A stretch of 64,000 nucleotides of DNA, from positions 1 to 64,000 of the forward strand of contig CAZEJB010000006.1 in NCBI GenBank assembly GCA_964512635.1, in the 5' to 3' direction. This DNA comes from JADZFO01 sp964512635 (lineage in GTDB: Bacteria > 4484-113 > JAFGCY01). A program made the translations under genes and the position numbers. The notes beneath the pieces were generated by a model. The model saw only the letters and a program-made list of their open reading frames with translations, made no database searches and was not told the origin of the DNA. Below, piece after piece: positions 26,074 through 34,299 of the stretch; within the stretch, counting starts at the first letter, position 1, and every line of letters starts with the position of its first letter.

Positions 26074-26688
26074 CTACCCCGCCAGTTTCGCGGCGAACTC
26101 CGCCACCCGCTTTCCCTGCGAGCGGCCGATGGACAGCTCGTTTTCGCTGGGAAGGCGGCTGCCATCCACGTTGCTCAGGGTGCCGGCGCCATAAGGCGCT
26201 CCGCCGGTGATCTCGTTCATGTTCATGATCTCGCGGACGCTGTAGGGCACGCCGATGATCAGCATGCCGTGATGAATGAAGGTGTTGTAGATCGTGGTCA
26301 GGGTGCTTTCCGCGCCGCCATGCTGGGTGCCGGTGCCGACGAAGGCCGAGCCGAGCTTGCCTTCAAGCTGGCCCTGGAACCACAGGTTGACCGTACTGTC
26401 CCAGAAAGCCCGCATCTGGAAGGACATGTTGCCAAAGCGCGTCGGGGTGCCGACGATAATCGCGTCGGCTTCGCCGATCAGCTCCGGCGTGGCCACCGGC
26501 AGATGGGCAAACTGCTGCTGGGCATCCCAGGCGCCGGTGGCGCGCAGCATCTCCTCGGGCAGCAGCTCCGGAACGCGGTGCAGCCGCACTTCAGTGCCCT
26601 CGACGCCGCGGGCGCCCTCGGCAATGGCTTCGGCCAGCCGCCAGACATGGCCGTAGGTGCTGTGGAAGATAACCTGGACAATCGCCAT
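26074..26688 (-). CDS. wrbA: NAD(P)H:quinone oxidoreductase, WrbA type
   Basis: 204-aa flavodoxin-like protein that reduces quinones by two electrons, limiting redox cycling. Marks are the FMN phosphate loop FHSTYGHVWRLAEAIAEG, the block IIVGTPTRFGNMSFQMRAFWD, and GTGTQHGGAESTLTTIYNTF ahead of GGAPYGAGTLS, all characteristic of WrbA. The start MAIVQVIFHS at 26688 has GGAGA 6 nt upstream. A frame extension to 26781 is not coding-like. It converges with katG, and a MarR regulator lies upstream in the same direction, which may control it. Confidence 0.92.
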   Translation of the reverse strand: MAIVQVIFHSTYGHVWRLAEAIAEGARGVEGTEVRLHRVPELLPEEMLRATGAWDAQQQFAHLPVATPELIGEADAIIVGTPTRFGNMSFQMRAFWDSTVNLWFQGQLEGKLGSAFVGTGTQHGGAESTLTTIYNTFIHHGMLIIGVPYSVREIMNMNEITGGAPYGAGTLSNVDGSRLPSENELSIGRSQGKRVAEFAAKLAG

Positions 26689-26920
26689 CTGACTCTCCGT
26701 GCTTGTGTTGTTGAATGTTGGGTGCAGCTGCCGGGGCCGGTAAAGCGCAGACGGCCTGTCAGCATGCCTGCGGGACGCCAATACTATAGCGGCCAGTTCG
26801 AACAGCTGCCTGCGGCGGAGGGTGATGAAGCTTGTGGACTGGCCCTAAGGAGCCGCGCTGCCCGTTACCGGGTGTAGCGCGTTCAGGTGGCCGGTGCGGC
26901 CGGCCGGGGCTGTCCAGCGC

Positions 26921-27400
26921 CTAGCGTTCGGCTATGGCGCGTCCAAGTTTTTTGCACAGGGCGGCAAGCTGATCCTGTTCTTCCGGGCTGAGAGCACTGA
27001 ACTCGCTGGTAATGAGCTTGACGTGCGGGTGAAAGATGCTCTCAATCAGACTGCGGCCCTCGGGCGTCAGGATCACGGTGATGCAGCGTCGATCCAGGTT
27101 GTCACGTTCGCGGCGAACCAGCCCGCGCTTCTCGAGATGGTCGACGACCATCGTGATGTTGCCTGAGCTCTTGAGGAGCTTCTCGCCTATGCGATTCTGA
27201 TGCAGCGGGCCGAGGTGATACAGCGCCTCCAGGGCGCCGAACTGGCTCATGGACAGGCCCTTGTCCGTTATCCAGCGGTTGAGCCGCGACGTAAGGCTGT
27301 CCGCCGCACGCAGCAGCTTGATGTACGTATTGAGCGCCCGGACCTCGTCCGCGGTGCCCTTGAATTTAGTCCCCACAGCAACTCCAGACTCGCTTGCCAC
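26921..27400 (-). CDS. MarR-family transcriptional regulator
   Basis: 159 aa. A winged helix lies at residues about 50-110: MSQFGALEALYHLGPLHQNR, then LKSSGNITMVVDHLEKRGLV and the wing RRERDNLDRRCITVILTPEG, which is the MarR signature. Dimerisation helices flank it. Such proteins repress nearby genes and are released by small aromatic or oxidising ligands. The wrbA gene 232 bp downstream, also on the minus strand, is a plausible target. The GTG at 27400 has a TAGAGC box 6 nt upstream. The GTG eight codons later, with a GGAG, is an alternative. Confidence 0.88.
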   Translation of the reverse strand: MASESGVAVGTKFKGTADEVRALNTYIKLLRAADSLTSRLNRWITDKGLSMSQFGALEALYHLGPLHQNRIGEKLLKSSGNITMVVDHLEKRGLVRRERDNLDRRCITVILTPEGRSLIESIFHPHVKLITSEFSALSPEEQDQLAALCKKLGRAIAER

Positions 27401-27624
27401 GCAGCAGCTCTACGAACTGCAGATGCGAACAGCGGGGGTGGATTGCTGCGATTATCAGCCCTTGCCGCCTCAGAGTCAAGCAAAAATGAACCTTCCTGAA
27501 GGAAATCCAGTTACCCGAGGGCAACAAAATTTATCTGAGCGAGGGCGAATAAGATCTGCCAGGATGCAGCTGGACAAGCCGCTGCACTGGCAGCGACCCG
27601 TTAACCTTGCTAACCGGACGGTGA

Positions 27625-28053
27625 CTATTCTGCCGGGGCCGGCGGGATGAGTTCCTTGTGTGTGCCGTCGCAGAAGGGGGGGTTCTTGCTGCGCTTGCAG
27701 GTACACAGGCTGACTGTGATCTCTTCCTTCACCTCAAACTTATAGCTGCGGCGGTTGGTGCAGTACTGCTCCTCTCGGTGGCTGTCGTCGCAAAATGGCT
27801 GGGTCTTGCTGTAGCCGCAGGAGCACCAGGAATACTTGCCGGGGTGCAGCGTCATTTTGAGGCTGCCATAGCCCGCGCAGAAGGCCTCGCTCAGATCGGC
27901 GGGTGGCGCTTCCTTATAGCCGCGCAGCAGAATTTTGCCCTCGCGTAGCAGATAGCCCGCCGGGCTGTCAGCGGAGTTCACCGGGTGCGGGGCGGTCTCG
28001 CCCTGGGGAATGACGATCGGCTCGCCGGCGGGGTTAACGGGGTTGTCGCTCAT
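27625..28053 (-). CDS. Protein with two CDGSH iron-sulfur motifs
   Basis: 142 aa. Two mitoNEET-like zinc-finger-like motifs, CSCGYSKTQPFCDDSH and CTCKRSKNPPFCDGTH, each follow the C-X-C-X2-(S/T)-X3-P-X-C-D-(G/D)-X-(S/T)-H pattern that binds a redox-active 2Fe-2S cluster with three Cys and one His. The N-terminal 60 residues (LLREGKILLRGYKEAP) form a small extra domain seen in bacterial CDGSH proteins. The role is probably electron or cluster transfer in the cytoplasm. The ATG at 28053 follows TAGGAG; a perfect TATAAT is at 28078-28083. Confidence 0.9.
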   Translation of the reverse strand: MSDNPVNPAGEPIVIPQGETAPHPVNSADSPAGYLLREGKILLRGYKEAPPADLSEAFCAGYGSLKMTLHPGKYSWCSCGYSKTQPFCDDSHREEQYCTNRRSYKFEVKEEITVSLCTCKRSKNPPFCDGTHKELIPPAPAE

Positions 28054-28077
28054 GCGCTTGACTCCTACAGAACGGCA

Positions 28078-28083
28078 ATTATA
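28078..28083 (-). promoter_or_regulatory. -10 box of the CDGSH gene
   Basis: TATAAT on the minus strand, about 24 nt before the ATG. A short leader with a Shine-Dalgarno follows. Confidence 0.5.
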
Positions 28084-28106
28084 TTCCGGGGTTTCAGCCC
28101 TTAACG

Positions 28107-28135
28107 TTGACATTACTTATGCGTTCAGCTTGAAT
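28107..28135 (+). promoter_or_regulatory. Leaderless promoter of the zinc-ribbon membrane protein
   Basis: TTGACA (28107-28112), a 17-nt spacer and TTGAAT (28130-28135), then 6 nt to the ATG at 28142. Confidence 0.6.
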
Positions 28136-28141
28136 ACTGAC

Positions 28142-28501
28142 ATGAATGATGAATTCAGTCCGTGGTGGTTGCTGCTGAGCCTGGCGATCCGCGCTGCCTG
28201 GGCCTGGGGGACGGCGGCAAAGGCCGAAGAAAAGGGGCGCAGCCCGGTAGCTGGCGCTCTGTGCGGCTTCTTCCTTGGCATCATCGGTTATATGATCTTC
28301 TACTTCATGTCAGCGGTGGATGGTGGAACCAGTGTCGGCAGCGGCACAAACCGCAGCGCATCACGTAATGTCAGCGGGACGGAGGCCAAGCGCCAGCTGA
28401 TGGCCGAAGCCCCGCCAGGTACCTGCAAGGTCTGCGGCTATGAGAACGCACCGCGGGACAGCCGCTGCTATCAGTGCGGGAACATGATGGCGCAGTACTA
28501 G
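28142..28501 (+). CDS. Small membrane protein with C-terminal zinc ribbon
   Basis: 119 aa. Two hydrophobic segments (WWLLLSLAIRAAWAWGTA and GALCGFFLGIIGYMIFYFM) are followed by a Ser/Gly linker and a C-terminal CKVCGYENAPRDSRCYQCG, a two-knuckle zinc ribbon. The first part resembles short membrane proteins with the pattern AxxKGRSxxxGxxLGxxLGxxG. The start is fixed by TTGACA-17-TTGAAT-6-ATG, so upstream in-frame codons are not used. It is divergent from the CDGSH gene. Function unknown; the ribbon may bind protein or nucleic acid at the membrane. Confidence 0.7.
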   Translation: MNDEFSPWWLLLSLAIRAAWAWGTAAKAEEKGRSPVAGALCGFFLGIIGYMIFYFMSAVDGGTSVGSGTNRSASRNVSGTEAKRQLMAEAPPGTCKVCGYENAPRDSRCYQCGNMMAQY

Positions 28502-28554
28502 GCGTCTCAACGTACACGCTTAGGACTAAATGTCGCTGCGCCTGATTCGCCCGC

Positions 28555-30441
28555 TCAAGGCCGGCCTTCGTAGGCTCCGATATCCGGCAAGCCCTGGCTT
28601 TCGCGCTGGAAAGTGGAGAACTCCGGCACATAGCTGGCATCGGGAAACACCGGGATAAAGAATGCATCGCTTGGAAACAGTTGCGTGATACCAATTCCCG
28701 CGTCGCTGATCCCGGCAGCCTGAACCGGCAGGAGGTGATAGTCCCCGGCGGCGGAATCAACAAAGGGCGGGCTGACACCGGCGGCGGCGAAAGTGGTTGA
28801 AGCTAAATCCCAGTCGCCGCCATCCGCCAGGACAAAGCCGGAGCTCAGCCAGTTATGCCCGCCATGGCAGTTGGCCAGCGCTGCTCCATTGCGGGCGTTG
28901 ACCACGGCCTGGCCCGACTGCGCCGAGCCTGCATCCCAGATGATGTTGTTGAAGATTACTGCGCCGGCACCCGGGGCACTGAGGTCCACAACTGGCGAGA
29001 TATAGGGAGTGACGATGGTGTTATATAACAGATAGATCGAGCCGGAATGCTCGCCTCCCCCATCCTGTCCGAAGTGAATCACGGTCTTGTTGCCGTCGAT
29101 CGGATCAGCCTTGACGATGACATTGCCAAGCAGCAGCGTATCGGATCCCGGCAGGTTCGTGTTGCCGGCCTCATCAACCAGGTCAAACTCGCGGTTGCTG
29201 CTGTCGTGGATGTAGCAATACAAGATCTCGTTGATATGTGCACGGCTCTTGACGTTGTGCCCGGTCAGGCTGCCATAGACCTCGCAGCCGCGCATGACCA
29301 GGTGGTAGCCACCCGCGTAGATGTTGTGGTTGTAGCCGGGGTCGGCGAGGTTGCCGTTGCTGTTGATCCGGCAGTTCCAGAGCAGCACTTCGCCGGTCTT
29401 AGCGCCGGCGTCGCCGTTGCTCATCAGGCCCATGTCGCAGTCATGGATCAGGCAGTCGTGGATGACGATGCCGCGGGCCTGGTTGACCCTGACGCCGGCT
29501 CCATTAAAGCTGTCGTTGTGGGCGTCGAGCAGCTCAATGCCAGCCAGCGAGCTGCCATCGGAGCCCGGGTTGAACTGCACAATCGCCCGCGGAACCGAGC
29601 CGGCGCCGGTGTAGTTAAAGCCGCCGCCAGCCAGCCGCGGACGCTGGTTGTCGGCGGTCCTCACGCCAATAATGCTGATGTTCGGGGCGGTCACCAGCAG
29701 GGCTTCCTGTTCATAAGGTGCGTTATCCGCCCGGGGATAGACCACAATCTCGTTGCGCCCATAAGCCTGGGCAAATTCCAGCGCCGCCGTGACTGTGTCA
29801 AAGTCGCGGCCCGGTCCCACAGTGACGGCCTGCGGGCCGGGCTGCCAGGTCACCGAGTCCCTGAGAAAGGCGTTCTCAACCCGGCAGCGCGAGCCGGCCT
29901 CAACAGCTACGCTTATAAAGCCCATGCCGTAGTCGTTGGAAAAGTGGCGGTCCTGGCCCGGCACCAGTGTCTTATCCGCAGTATCAAAGGGGCCATACCA
30001 GTCCCACCTTGACTGGCGATAGTCGCTAAGCCCCAGCCAGTAGCGGCTGGGCTCGCCATCCTGTGCCGGCAGGGGTGTGACGCTGCTTTGCAGGTACTCG
30101 TAACTGTAGAGGAGACGCTGCTGGCGGAACATCACCCAGCTGCGGGCTGCGGCGCCAGTATCGGTGCTGCCGATGATGAGCCCTGTGCCATCGGCCTGCA
30201 CATCTCCGCCGCTGGCCCACAGATGGCCACTCGGGGCGGAGGATGGATCCAGTGCGAGATCGGTTCTTGGAGGCGAGGTAAGCGGCAGATTTGCCGGGGC
30301 TATGAGGGGCGGAGCAGCCTGCGCCAGTGGTGCAGCCGAGCGCCCGCTGCAGGCGCTGCACAGCAGGGCCAGAAACAGCAGGGCCAGGACCAGCAGGCCG
30401 GCCCTGGTAACAAGGCGTTTATGCGCAGTCCAGCTTCGCAT
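28555..30441 (-). CDS. Lipoprotein with right-handed parallel beta-helix
   Basis: 628 aa. The signal peptide ends in LLCSAC, a lipobox-like site. Residues about 55-190 carry the YWLGLSDY...RWDWYGPF domain shared with the two big lipoproteins at 3.4-8.8 kb. Then VTVGPGRDFDTVTAALEFAQ begins a pectin-lyase-like beta-helix with repeated short strands (GIVIHDCLIHDCDMGLMSNG, LLWNCRINSNG, LVMRGCEVYG) typical of DUF1565/NosD-like carbohydrate-binding or lyase proteins. The last residues LPDIGAYEG are a common C-terminal signature of such proteins. AGGAGT precedes the ATG at 30441. Probably surface polysaccharide binding or cleavage; no catalytic residues assigned. Confidence 0.75.
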   Translation of the reverse strand: MRSWTAHKRLVTRAGLLVLALLFLALLCSACSGRSAAPLAQAAPPLIAPANLPLTSPPRTDLALDPSSAPSGHLWASGGDVQADGTGLIIGSTDTGAAARSWVMFRQQRLLYSYEYLQSSVTPLPAQDGEPSRYWLGLSDYRQSRWDWYGPFDTADKTLVPGQDRHFSNDYGMGFISVAVEAGSRCRVENAFLRDSVTWQPGPQAVTVGPGRDFDTVTAALEFAQAYGRNEIVVYPRADNAPYEQEALLVTAPNISIIGVRTADNQRPRLAGGGFNYTGAGSVPRAIVQFNPGSDGSSLAGIELLDAHNDSFNGAGVRVNQARGIVIHDCLIHDCDMGLMSNGDAGAKTGEVLLWNCRINSNGNLADPGYNHNIYAGGYHLVMRGCEVYGSLTGHNVKSRAHINEILYCYIHDSSNREFDLVDEAGNTNLPGSDTLLLGNVIVKADPIDGNKTVIHFGQDGGGEHSGSIYLLYNTIVTPYISPVVDLSAPGAGAVIFNNIIWDAGSAQSGQAVVNARNGAALANCHGGHNWLSSGFVLADGGDWDLASTTFAAAGVSPPFVDSAAGDYHLLPVQAAGISDAGIGITQLFPSDAFFIPVFPDASYVPEFSTFQRESQGLPDIGAYEGRP

Positions 30442-30481
30442 CGCACCACTCCTTATCCGGATGTCACAGGCCAGGCGGCCT

Positions 30482-31045
30482 TCAGGACCGCGCTGTTTCA
30501 AACAGCGAGCCGCTCAGCGCGCCTTCGTGCTCCAGCAGCCAGCGCTTGACAGGCAGACCGCCGCCATAGCCAACCAGACTGCCGTCGGCGCCGATCACAC
30601 GGTGGCAGGGGATAACCAGCCAGATAGGATTGCCGCCATTGGCAGCGCCGACAGCCCGGCTCAGCGAAGGGTCGCCCAGCCGCCTCGCCTGCTCGCCATA
30701 GCTGATCGTCTGGCCATAGGGGATGCGGGTCAGCTCCTCCCAGACGCGCAGCTGGAACTCGCTGCCCCGCGGGGCGAGCCTAAGTTCAAACTCGCGCCGC
30801 TCGCGGGCGAAGTACTGCTCAAGTTGCTGGCGCACCTCGCTGCAGGCCGCAGTGTCCTCGAGTATCTCATCGCCGCTGTAGCTGCGTTCATAGCGCTCCA
30901 GCGGCGGTGGCGTATAGCCCTCGGCGGCCTGGCCGTCGTGCTGCAGCGTCAGGGCGACCAGCGCGCCATCCGCATCGACAACGATACGGCAGGGCCCGCA
31001 GGGCGTGTCGAAGCGGTCCGTGAACAGTCTGGCGCGTGTTTCCAC
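30482..31045 (-). CDS. ogt: Methylated-DNA--protein-cysteine methyltransferase
   Basis: 187 aa. It removes the alkyl group from O6-alkylguanine to its own cysteine, in a single-use reaction. The active site IPCHRVIGADGSLVGYGGG gives Cys147. Upstream are the DNA-binding helix QLRVWEELTRIPYGQTISY and the AVGAANGGNP loop. The N-terminal ribonuclease-like domain is present (FDTPCGPCRIVVDADG). The GTG start at 31045 has a TAATAT box 6 nt upstream, indicating a leaderless mRNA. It lies upstream of the beta-helix lipoprotein on the same strand, but the two are functionally unrelated. Confidence 0.94.
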   Translation of the reverse strand: METRARLFTDRFDTPCGPCRIVVDADGALVALTLQHDGQAAEGYTPPPLERYERSYSGDEILEDTAACSEVRQQLEQYFARERREFELRLAPRGSEFQLRVWEELTRIPYGQTISYGEQARRLGDPSLSRAVGAANGGNPIWLVIPCHRVIGADGSLVGYGGGLPVKRWLLEHEGALSGSLFETARS

Positions 31046-31051
31046 AAGCAG

Positions 31052-31057
31052 ATATTA
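31052..31057 (-). promoter_or_regulatory. Leaderless -10 box of ogt
   Basis: TAATAT on the minus strand, 6 nt before the GTG at 31045. Confidence 0.45.
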
Positions 31058-31131
31058 CAGCGCTGCCGGCAAAGGCCGGTAGCAGCGCTACAATTGTTGC
31101 GCCGCTGATCAACAATAATCAGGGGTGTAGT

Positions 31132-31227
31132 GTGGCTGGACATGTGAAGGAACTGCTGGAGGGCATCGCCCTGCTGGGCGTGCTGGTCGTCATTGTTGTT
31201 GTGCTGCGGCGCAGCCGCGGGAGATGA
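31132..31227 (+). CDS. Tiny single-span membrane peptide 1
   Basis: 31 aa with a GTG start. A polar lead (AGHVKELLEGI) is followed by a hydrophobic stretch of about 15 residues (ALLGVLVVIVVVL) and a basic tail RRSRGR. TACAAT lies upstream at about 31089 and AGGGG sits 7 nt before the GTG. A similar peptide follows at 31311. Family unknown; the size and charge pattern fit small membrane regulators of larger complexes. The reading frame is short, so chance cannot be excluded. Confidence 0.4.
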   Translation: MAGHVKELLEGIALLGVLVVIVVVLRRSRGR

Positions 31228-31310
31228 TTGCAGGCTGAACGCAGAATTCAGGCTGTAGCCATCGCTGGTCTTACAATCCTGCGCTCAGCTTTGCACCCAG
31301 GGGAACAGGC

Positions 31311-31415
31311 ATGCAGTCGATCGAGAAACTCCTTATCGCGCTGGTCATCATCGGCCTGCTGATCATGGCCGGCGGCTTTGTCGCGCAGGCCATCGCGAAG
31401 AAGACGAAGGGATAG
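31311..31415 (+). CDS. Tiny single-span membrane peptide 2
   Basis: 34 aa: MQSIEKLLIALVIIGLLIMA, then GGFVAQAIAKKTKG. It has one membrane span and a lysine-rich end, with the same layout as the peptide at 31132-31227 (ELLEGIALLGV versus EKLLIALVIIG). A TACAAT box lies about 38 nt upstream, and GGGG with an 8-nt spacing serves as Shine-Dalgarno. Two similar peptides in a row, each with promoter and Shine-Dalgarno, make a real gene pair more likely. Function unknown. Confidence 0.5.
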   Translation: MQSIEKLLIALVIIGLLIMAGGFVAQAIAKKTKG

Positions 31416-31440
31416 CAGCGCGGCAATATGTCCGCGCGTC

Positions 31441-31761
31441 CCGGTAGCGCCGCTACTGCGTGGCGGATTAAGGGTGGCGATAGCTCGGTGTTGGGATTGA
31501 AGATCAACCACAAAGGGCACGAAGAACACCAAGAAGAGCTCGCAGCCTGCCCCCGAGTGCTCACTGACTCGTAGGGGCGCACAGAGTGCGCCCGGCCCAA
31601 CGCTTGATCCAGCAGTCTTCGGCATTCCGAATCATATCGACGATTGCCGGGCGCACTCTGTGCGCCCCTACTGACGCATCACGCCCAGTCCACGCTGCTC
31701 GATATCAGCTGCTTCGCGCCGTCACGCAGTGCGGCGCTACCGGCCTAGCCGAGTTCCGGCG
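31441..31761 (+). repeat. Composite palindrome-ended element, left copy
   Basis: It begins CCGGTAGCGCCGC and ends (31717-31743) with the inverted match GCGGCGCTACCGG, followed by 18 bases also shared with the right copy at 32397-32592. Interior blocks (GCTCGGTGTTGGGAT, AACCACAAAGGGCACGAAG, ATCACGCCCAGTCCACGCT) are shared too. This copy is longer because it contains the separate 101-bp palindrome at 31571-31671. A further partial, degraded copy follows at about 31766-31810. The 396-bp gap to the transposase is thus entirely repeat. Confidence 0.8.
31571..31671. repeat. Perfect 26-bp inverted repeat, possible inserted MITE
   Basis: The arms 31571-31596 and 31646-31671 are exact reverse complements (GTAGGGGCGCACAGAGTGCG and continuing) around a 49-base centre. 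The right copy of the surrounding element lacks it, so it looks like a secondary insertion. TGAC occurs on both sides and may be a target duplication. Confidence 0.75.
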
Positions 31762-31811
31762 TTGTGATATCAGCCGCATCGCGCCGCCACGCAGTAGCCG
31801 CGCTGGTGGCC

Positions 31812-32267
31812 TCAAGCATCCCACCTGAACCACTCAACCCACTGGTAACTCTTGGCCCCGGGCCAGCGTTTCTGTGGGTTGTTAACGATGTACTGCAGCT
31901 TTTCGATGAACTCGTTCTCGTCGCGCATGATACGGTCAAAGTACTCGCGCTGCCAGACAGCGCCAATTCGTCCGTGCTCTCGTTGCAAACGATTGGCGGT
32001 GAAGGACTTCCAGCTGTACATGATCTGCTGGATCGTATACCCGCTTCGAGGCTCCAGCAGCGCATGGCAGTGGTCATTCATCACCACATAGCCGTAAAGC
32101 TTGTAGCGCTGGCCGTCAAAATGCTTGATTGCTGATGCAACGAGCGTTCGCTCTGCAGGCTGGAGCTCACTCTGCTTCTCATGCATACGCCAGGTCAAGA
32201 AATATACCGACCCCGACAAACGCCAATGGGGCAGGTTGCGACGATAGATGAAGAAGTCCTCAGGCAT
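31812..32267 (-). CDS. REP-associated tyrosine transposase (RAYT, IS200-like)
   Basis: 151 aa, the Y1 transposase fold of the RAYT group. The HUH metal site is MNDHCHALL (His-Cys-His), and the catalytic tyrosine is in WQREYFDRIMRD, followed by FIEKLQYIVNNPQKRW, typical of RAYTs. These enzymes cut and join single-stranded DNA at palindromic REP sequences. Here two palindrome-ended elements flank the gene, consistent with its substrate. It is single copy, intact and apparently domesticated rather than part of a canonical insertion sequence. Confidence 0.9.
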   Translation of the reverse strand: MPEDFFIYRRNLPHWRLSGSVYFLTWRMHEKQSELQPAERTLVASAIKHFDGQRYKLYGYVVMNDHCHALLEPRSGYTIQQIMYSWKSFTANRLQREHGRIGAVWQREYFDRIMRDENEFIEKLQYIVNNPQKRWPGAKSYQWVEWFRWDA

Positions 32268-32604
32268 GAGAGTAGCTTAGCAAATCAAATTGGGAATTGA
32301 TGCGGCGTGCATAGATATTCACAAGATCTCTTCGCCGAGACTGAGCTACCTGTAACTCAGAAGTGGGAGTTCGCGAGTAGTCGGCAGGCATTGAGGCCGG
32401 TAGCGCCGCACTCAGTGGCGGCGCAAAGGTGGTGATTGCTCGGTGTTGGGATCGAAAATCAACCACAAAGGGCACGAAGGGCACGAAGAAGAATCGCCGC
32501 TAGTCGCATCACGCCCAGTCCACGCTCCTCGATATCAGCTGCTTCGCGCCGCCACCGAGTGCGGCGCTACCGGCCTAGCCGAGTCCCGGCGTCGAGGCAA
32601 TATG
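32268..32604. other. 337-base gap upstream of the transposase, mostly repeat
   Basis: Bases 32397-32592 are the right copy of the palindrome-ended element. Bases 32268-32396 hold no gene or clear signal that I can see. Confidence 0.6.
32397..32592 (+). repeat. Composite palindrome-ended element, right copy
   Basis: Terminal inverted repeats of 28 bp (32397-32424 and 32546-32573) match at 27 of 28 positions (CCGGTAGCGCCGCACT and its complement). It is a direct repeat of the left copy at 31441-31761, but without the 101-bp insertion. Together they bracket the RAYT gene. Confidence 0.85.
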
Positions 32605-34293
32605 CTAAATCACCCCGCTCACCTTAGCCCCATTCTGCTTGGCATAGGTGATCGCCTCCTCGTAGCCCGCGTCGGCGTGGCGCATTACGCCCGTCCCCGG
32701 GTCGGTCGTCAGCACGCGGTGCAGCTTCTTGGCCTGCGCGTCCGTGCCGTCGGCCACCACCACCATCCCCGCGTGCAGCGAATAACCCATCCCCACCCCG
32801 CCGCCGTGGTGCACCGAGACCCAGCTGGCGCCGCTGGCCGTGTTGACCAGCGCGTTTAAGATCGGCCAGTCGGCAATCGCGTCGGAGCCGTCGAGCATGC
32901 CCTCGGTCTCGCGGTTGGGGCTGGCGACCGATCCTGCGTCGAGATGGTCGCGGCCGATCACGATCGGCGCCTTGACCTTGCCGTCGCGCACCAGGTTGTT
33001 GAACAGGATGCCGGCCAGGTCACGCTCGGCATAGCCCAGCCAGCAGATGCGGCTGGGCAGGCCCTGGAACTTGACCTTCTGCGCCGCCTTATCGAGCCAG
33101 CGGATCAGGCCTTCCTTTTCAGGGAAGAGATCCTTCAGCGCGGCGTCCGTCACCGCGATGTCCTGCGGGTCGCCACTCAGCGCGACCCAGCGGAAGGGCC
33201 CGGTGCCGGTGCAGAAGAGCGGGCGGATGTACTCCGGCACGAAGCCGGGGTACTCGAAGGCGTTGCTGAAGCCATGGGCCAGGGCCTGGCCGCGCAGGTT
33301 GTTGCCATAGTCGAAGGCCACGCTGCCCGCGCGCTGCAGGTCGACGATCGCCTGGCAGTGGATCACCATGCTGTCGAGGCTGCGCTTGATGTAGTCCTTA
33401 GGGTCGCGCTCACGCAATTCGTCGGCCTCTTCCTTGCTCAGTCCGGCGGGGTAGTAGCCGTTTAGCTCATCGTGCGCCGAGGTCTGGTCGGTCACGATAT
33501 CGATCTTCACCCCGCGCTTGACGATCTCCGGCAGCAGCTCAGCGGCATTGCCGAGCAGGCCGACCGACAACGGCTCGCGCTGAGCGCAGGCCTTCTCGCA
33601 GAGGCCCAGCGCCTCATCAAGGCTGGAGCTGTAGGTGTCGAGGTAGCCGGTGTCATAGCGGCGGCGGATGCGGTACTCGTCGATCTCGATGCACAGCGCA
33701 ACGCCGTCGTTCATCGTGACGGCCAGGGGCTGGGCGCCGCCCATGCCGCCGAGGCCGGCGGTGAGGGTCAGTGTGCCGGCGAGGCTGCCGCCGAAGTGCT
33801 TGCGGGCGACCTCGGCCAGGGTCTCATAGGTGCCCTGCAGGATGCCCTGGGAACCGATGTAGATCCAGGACCCGGCGGTCATCTGGCCGTACATCGTCAG
33901 GCCCATGCGCTCGTACTCGCGGAAGTGCTCCCAGTCGGCCCACTTCGGCACCAGCAGGGAGTTGGCAAGCAGCACGCGCGGCGCCCACTCATGCGTCTGG
34001 AAGACGCCGACGGGCTTGCCGGACTGCACCAGCAGGGTCTCATCGTCGCGCAGGTCCTTGAGCAGGGCGAGAATCTTGTCGAAGCATTCCCAGTTGCGGG
34101 CGGCCTTGCCGGTGCCGCCATAGACGATCAGCTCGCTGGGCTTCTCGGCCACCTCAGGGCTGACGTTGTGCTGCAGCATGCGGTAGGCGGCTTCCTGGAC
34201 CCAGCCGCGGCAGTGCAGGCGCGGCCCGGTGGGCGGATGCACGATGCGCGGGGCGTGTTCTTCGGTGGCGGGATCGTCGTGGCGGAAAGACAT
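32605..34293 (-). CDS. hutU: Urocanate hydratase
   Basis: 562 aa, the family's normal length. Second step of histidine degradation: urocanate plus water to imidazolonepropionate, using tightly bound NAD as electrophile. Conserved blocks are VYGGTGKAARNWECFD, QSGKPVGVFQTHEWAPRVL, SWIYIGSQGILQGTYET, TLTAGLGGMGGAQPLA (NAD binding), DYGNNLRGQA, CTGTGPFRWVALSGDP and SVHHGGGVGMGYS. The hutH and hutI partners are not in this window. A TAAAAT box 6 nt before the ATG marks a leaderless transcript, in the 22-bp gap to the lipoprotein gene upstream. Confidence 0.97.
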   Translation of the reverse strand: MSFRHDDPATEEHAPRIVHPPTGPRLHCRGWVQEAAYRMLQHNVSPEVAEKPSELIVYGGTGKAARNWECFDKILALLKDLRDDETLLVQSGKPVGVFQTHEWAPRVLLANSLLVPKWADWEHFREYERMGLTMYGQMTAGSWIYIGSQGILQGTYETLAEVARKHFGGSLAGTLTLTAGLGGMGGAQPLAVTMNDGVALCIEIDEYRIRRRYDTGYLDTYSSSLDEALGLCEKACAQREPLSVGLLGNAAELLPEIVKRGVKIDIVTDQTSAHDELNGYYPAGLSKEEADELRERDPKDYIKRSLDSMVIHCQAIVDLQRAGSVAFDYGNNLRGQALAHGFSNAFEYPGFVPEYIRPLFCTGTGPFRWVALSGDPQDIAVTDAALKDLFPEKEGLIRWLDKAAQKVKFQGLPSRICWLGYAERDLAGILFNNLVRDGKVKAPIVIGRDHLDAGSVASPNRETEGMLDGSDAIADWPILNALVNTASGASWVSVHHGGGVGMGYSLHAGMVVVADGTDAQAKKLHRVLTTDPGTGVMRHADAGYEEAITYAKQNGAKVSGVI

Positions 34294-34299
34294 GCAGGC

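Noticed and set aside
31586..31828. An 80-codon frame left of the transposase
   Set aside because: It lies wholly within repeat sequence.
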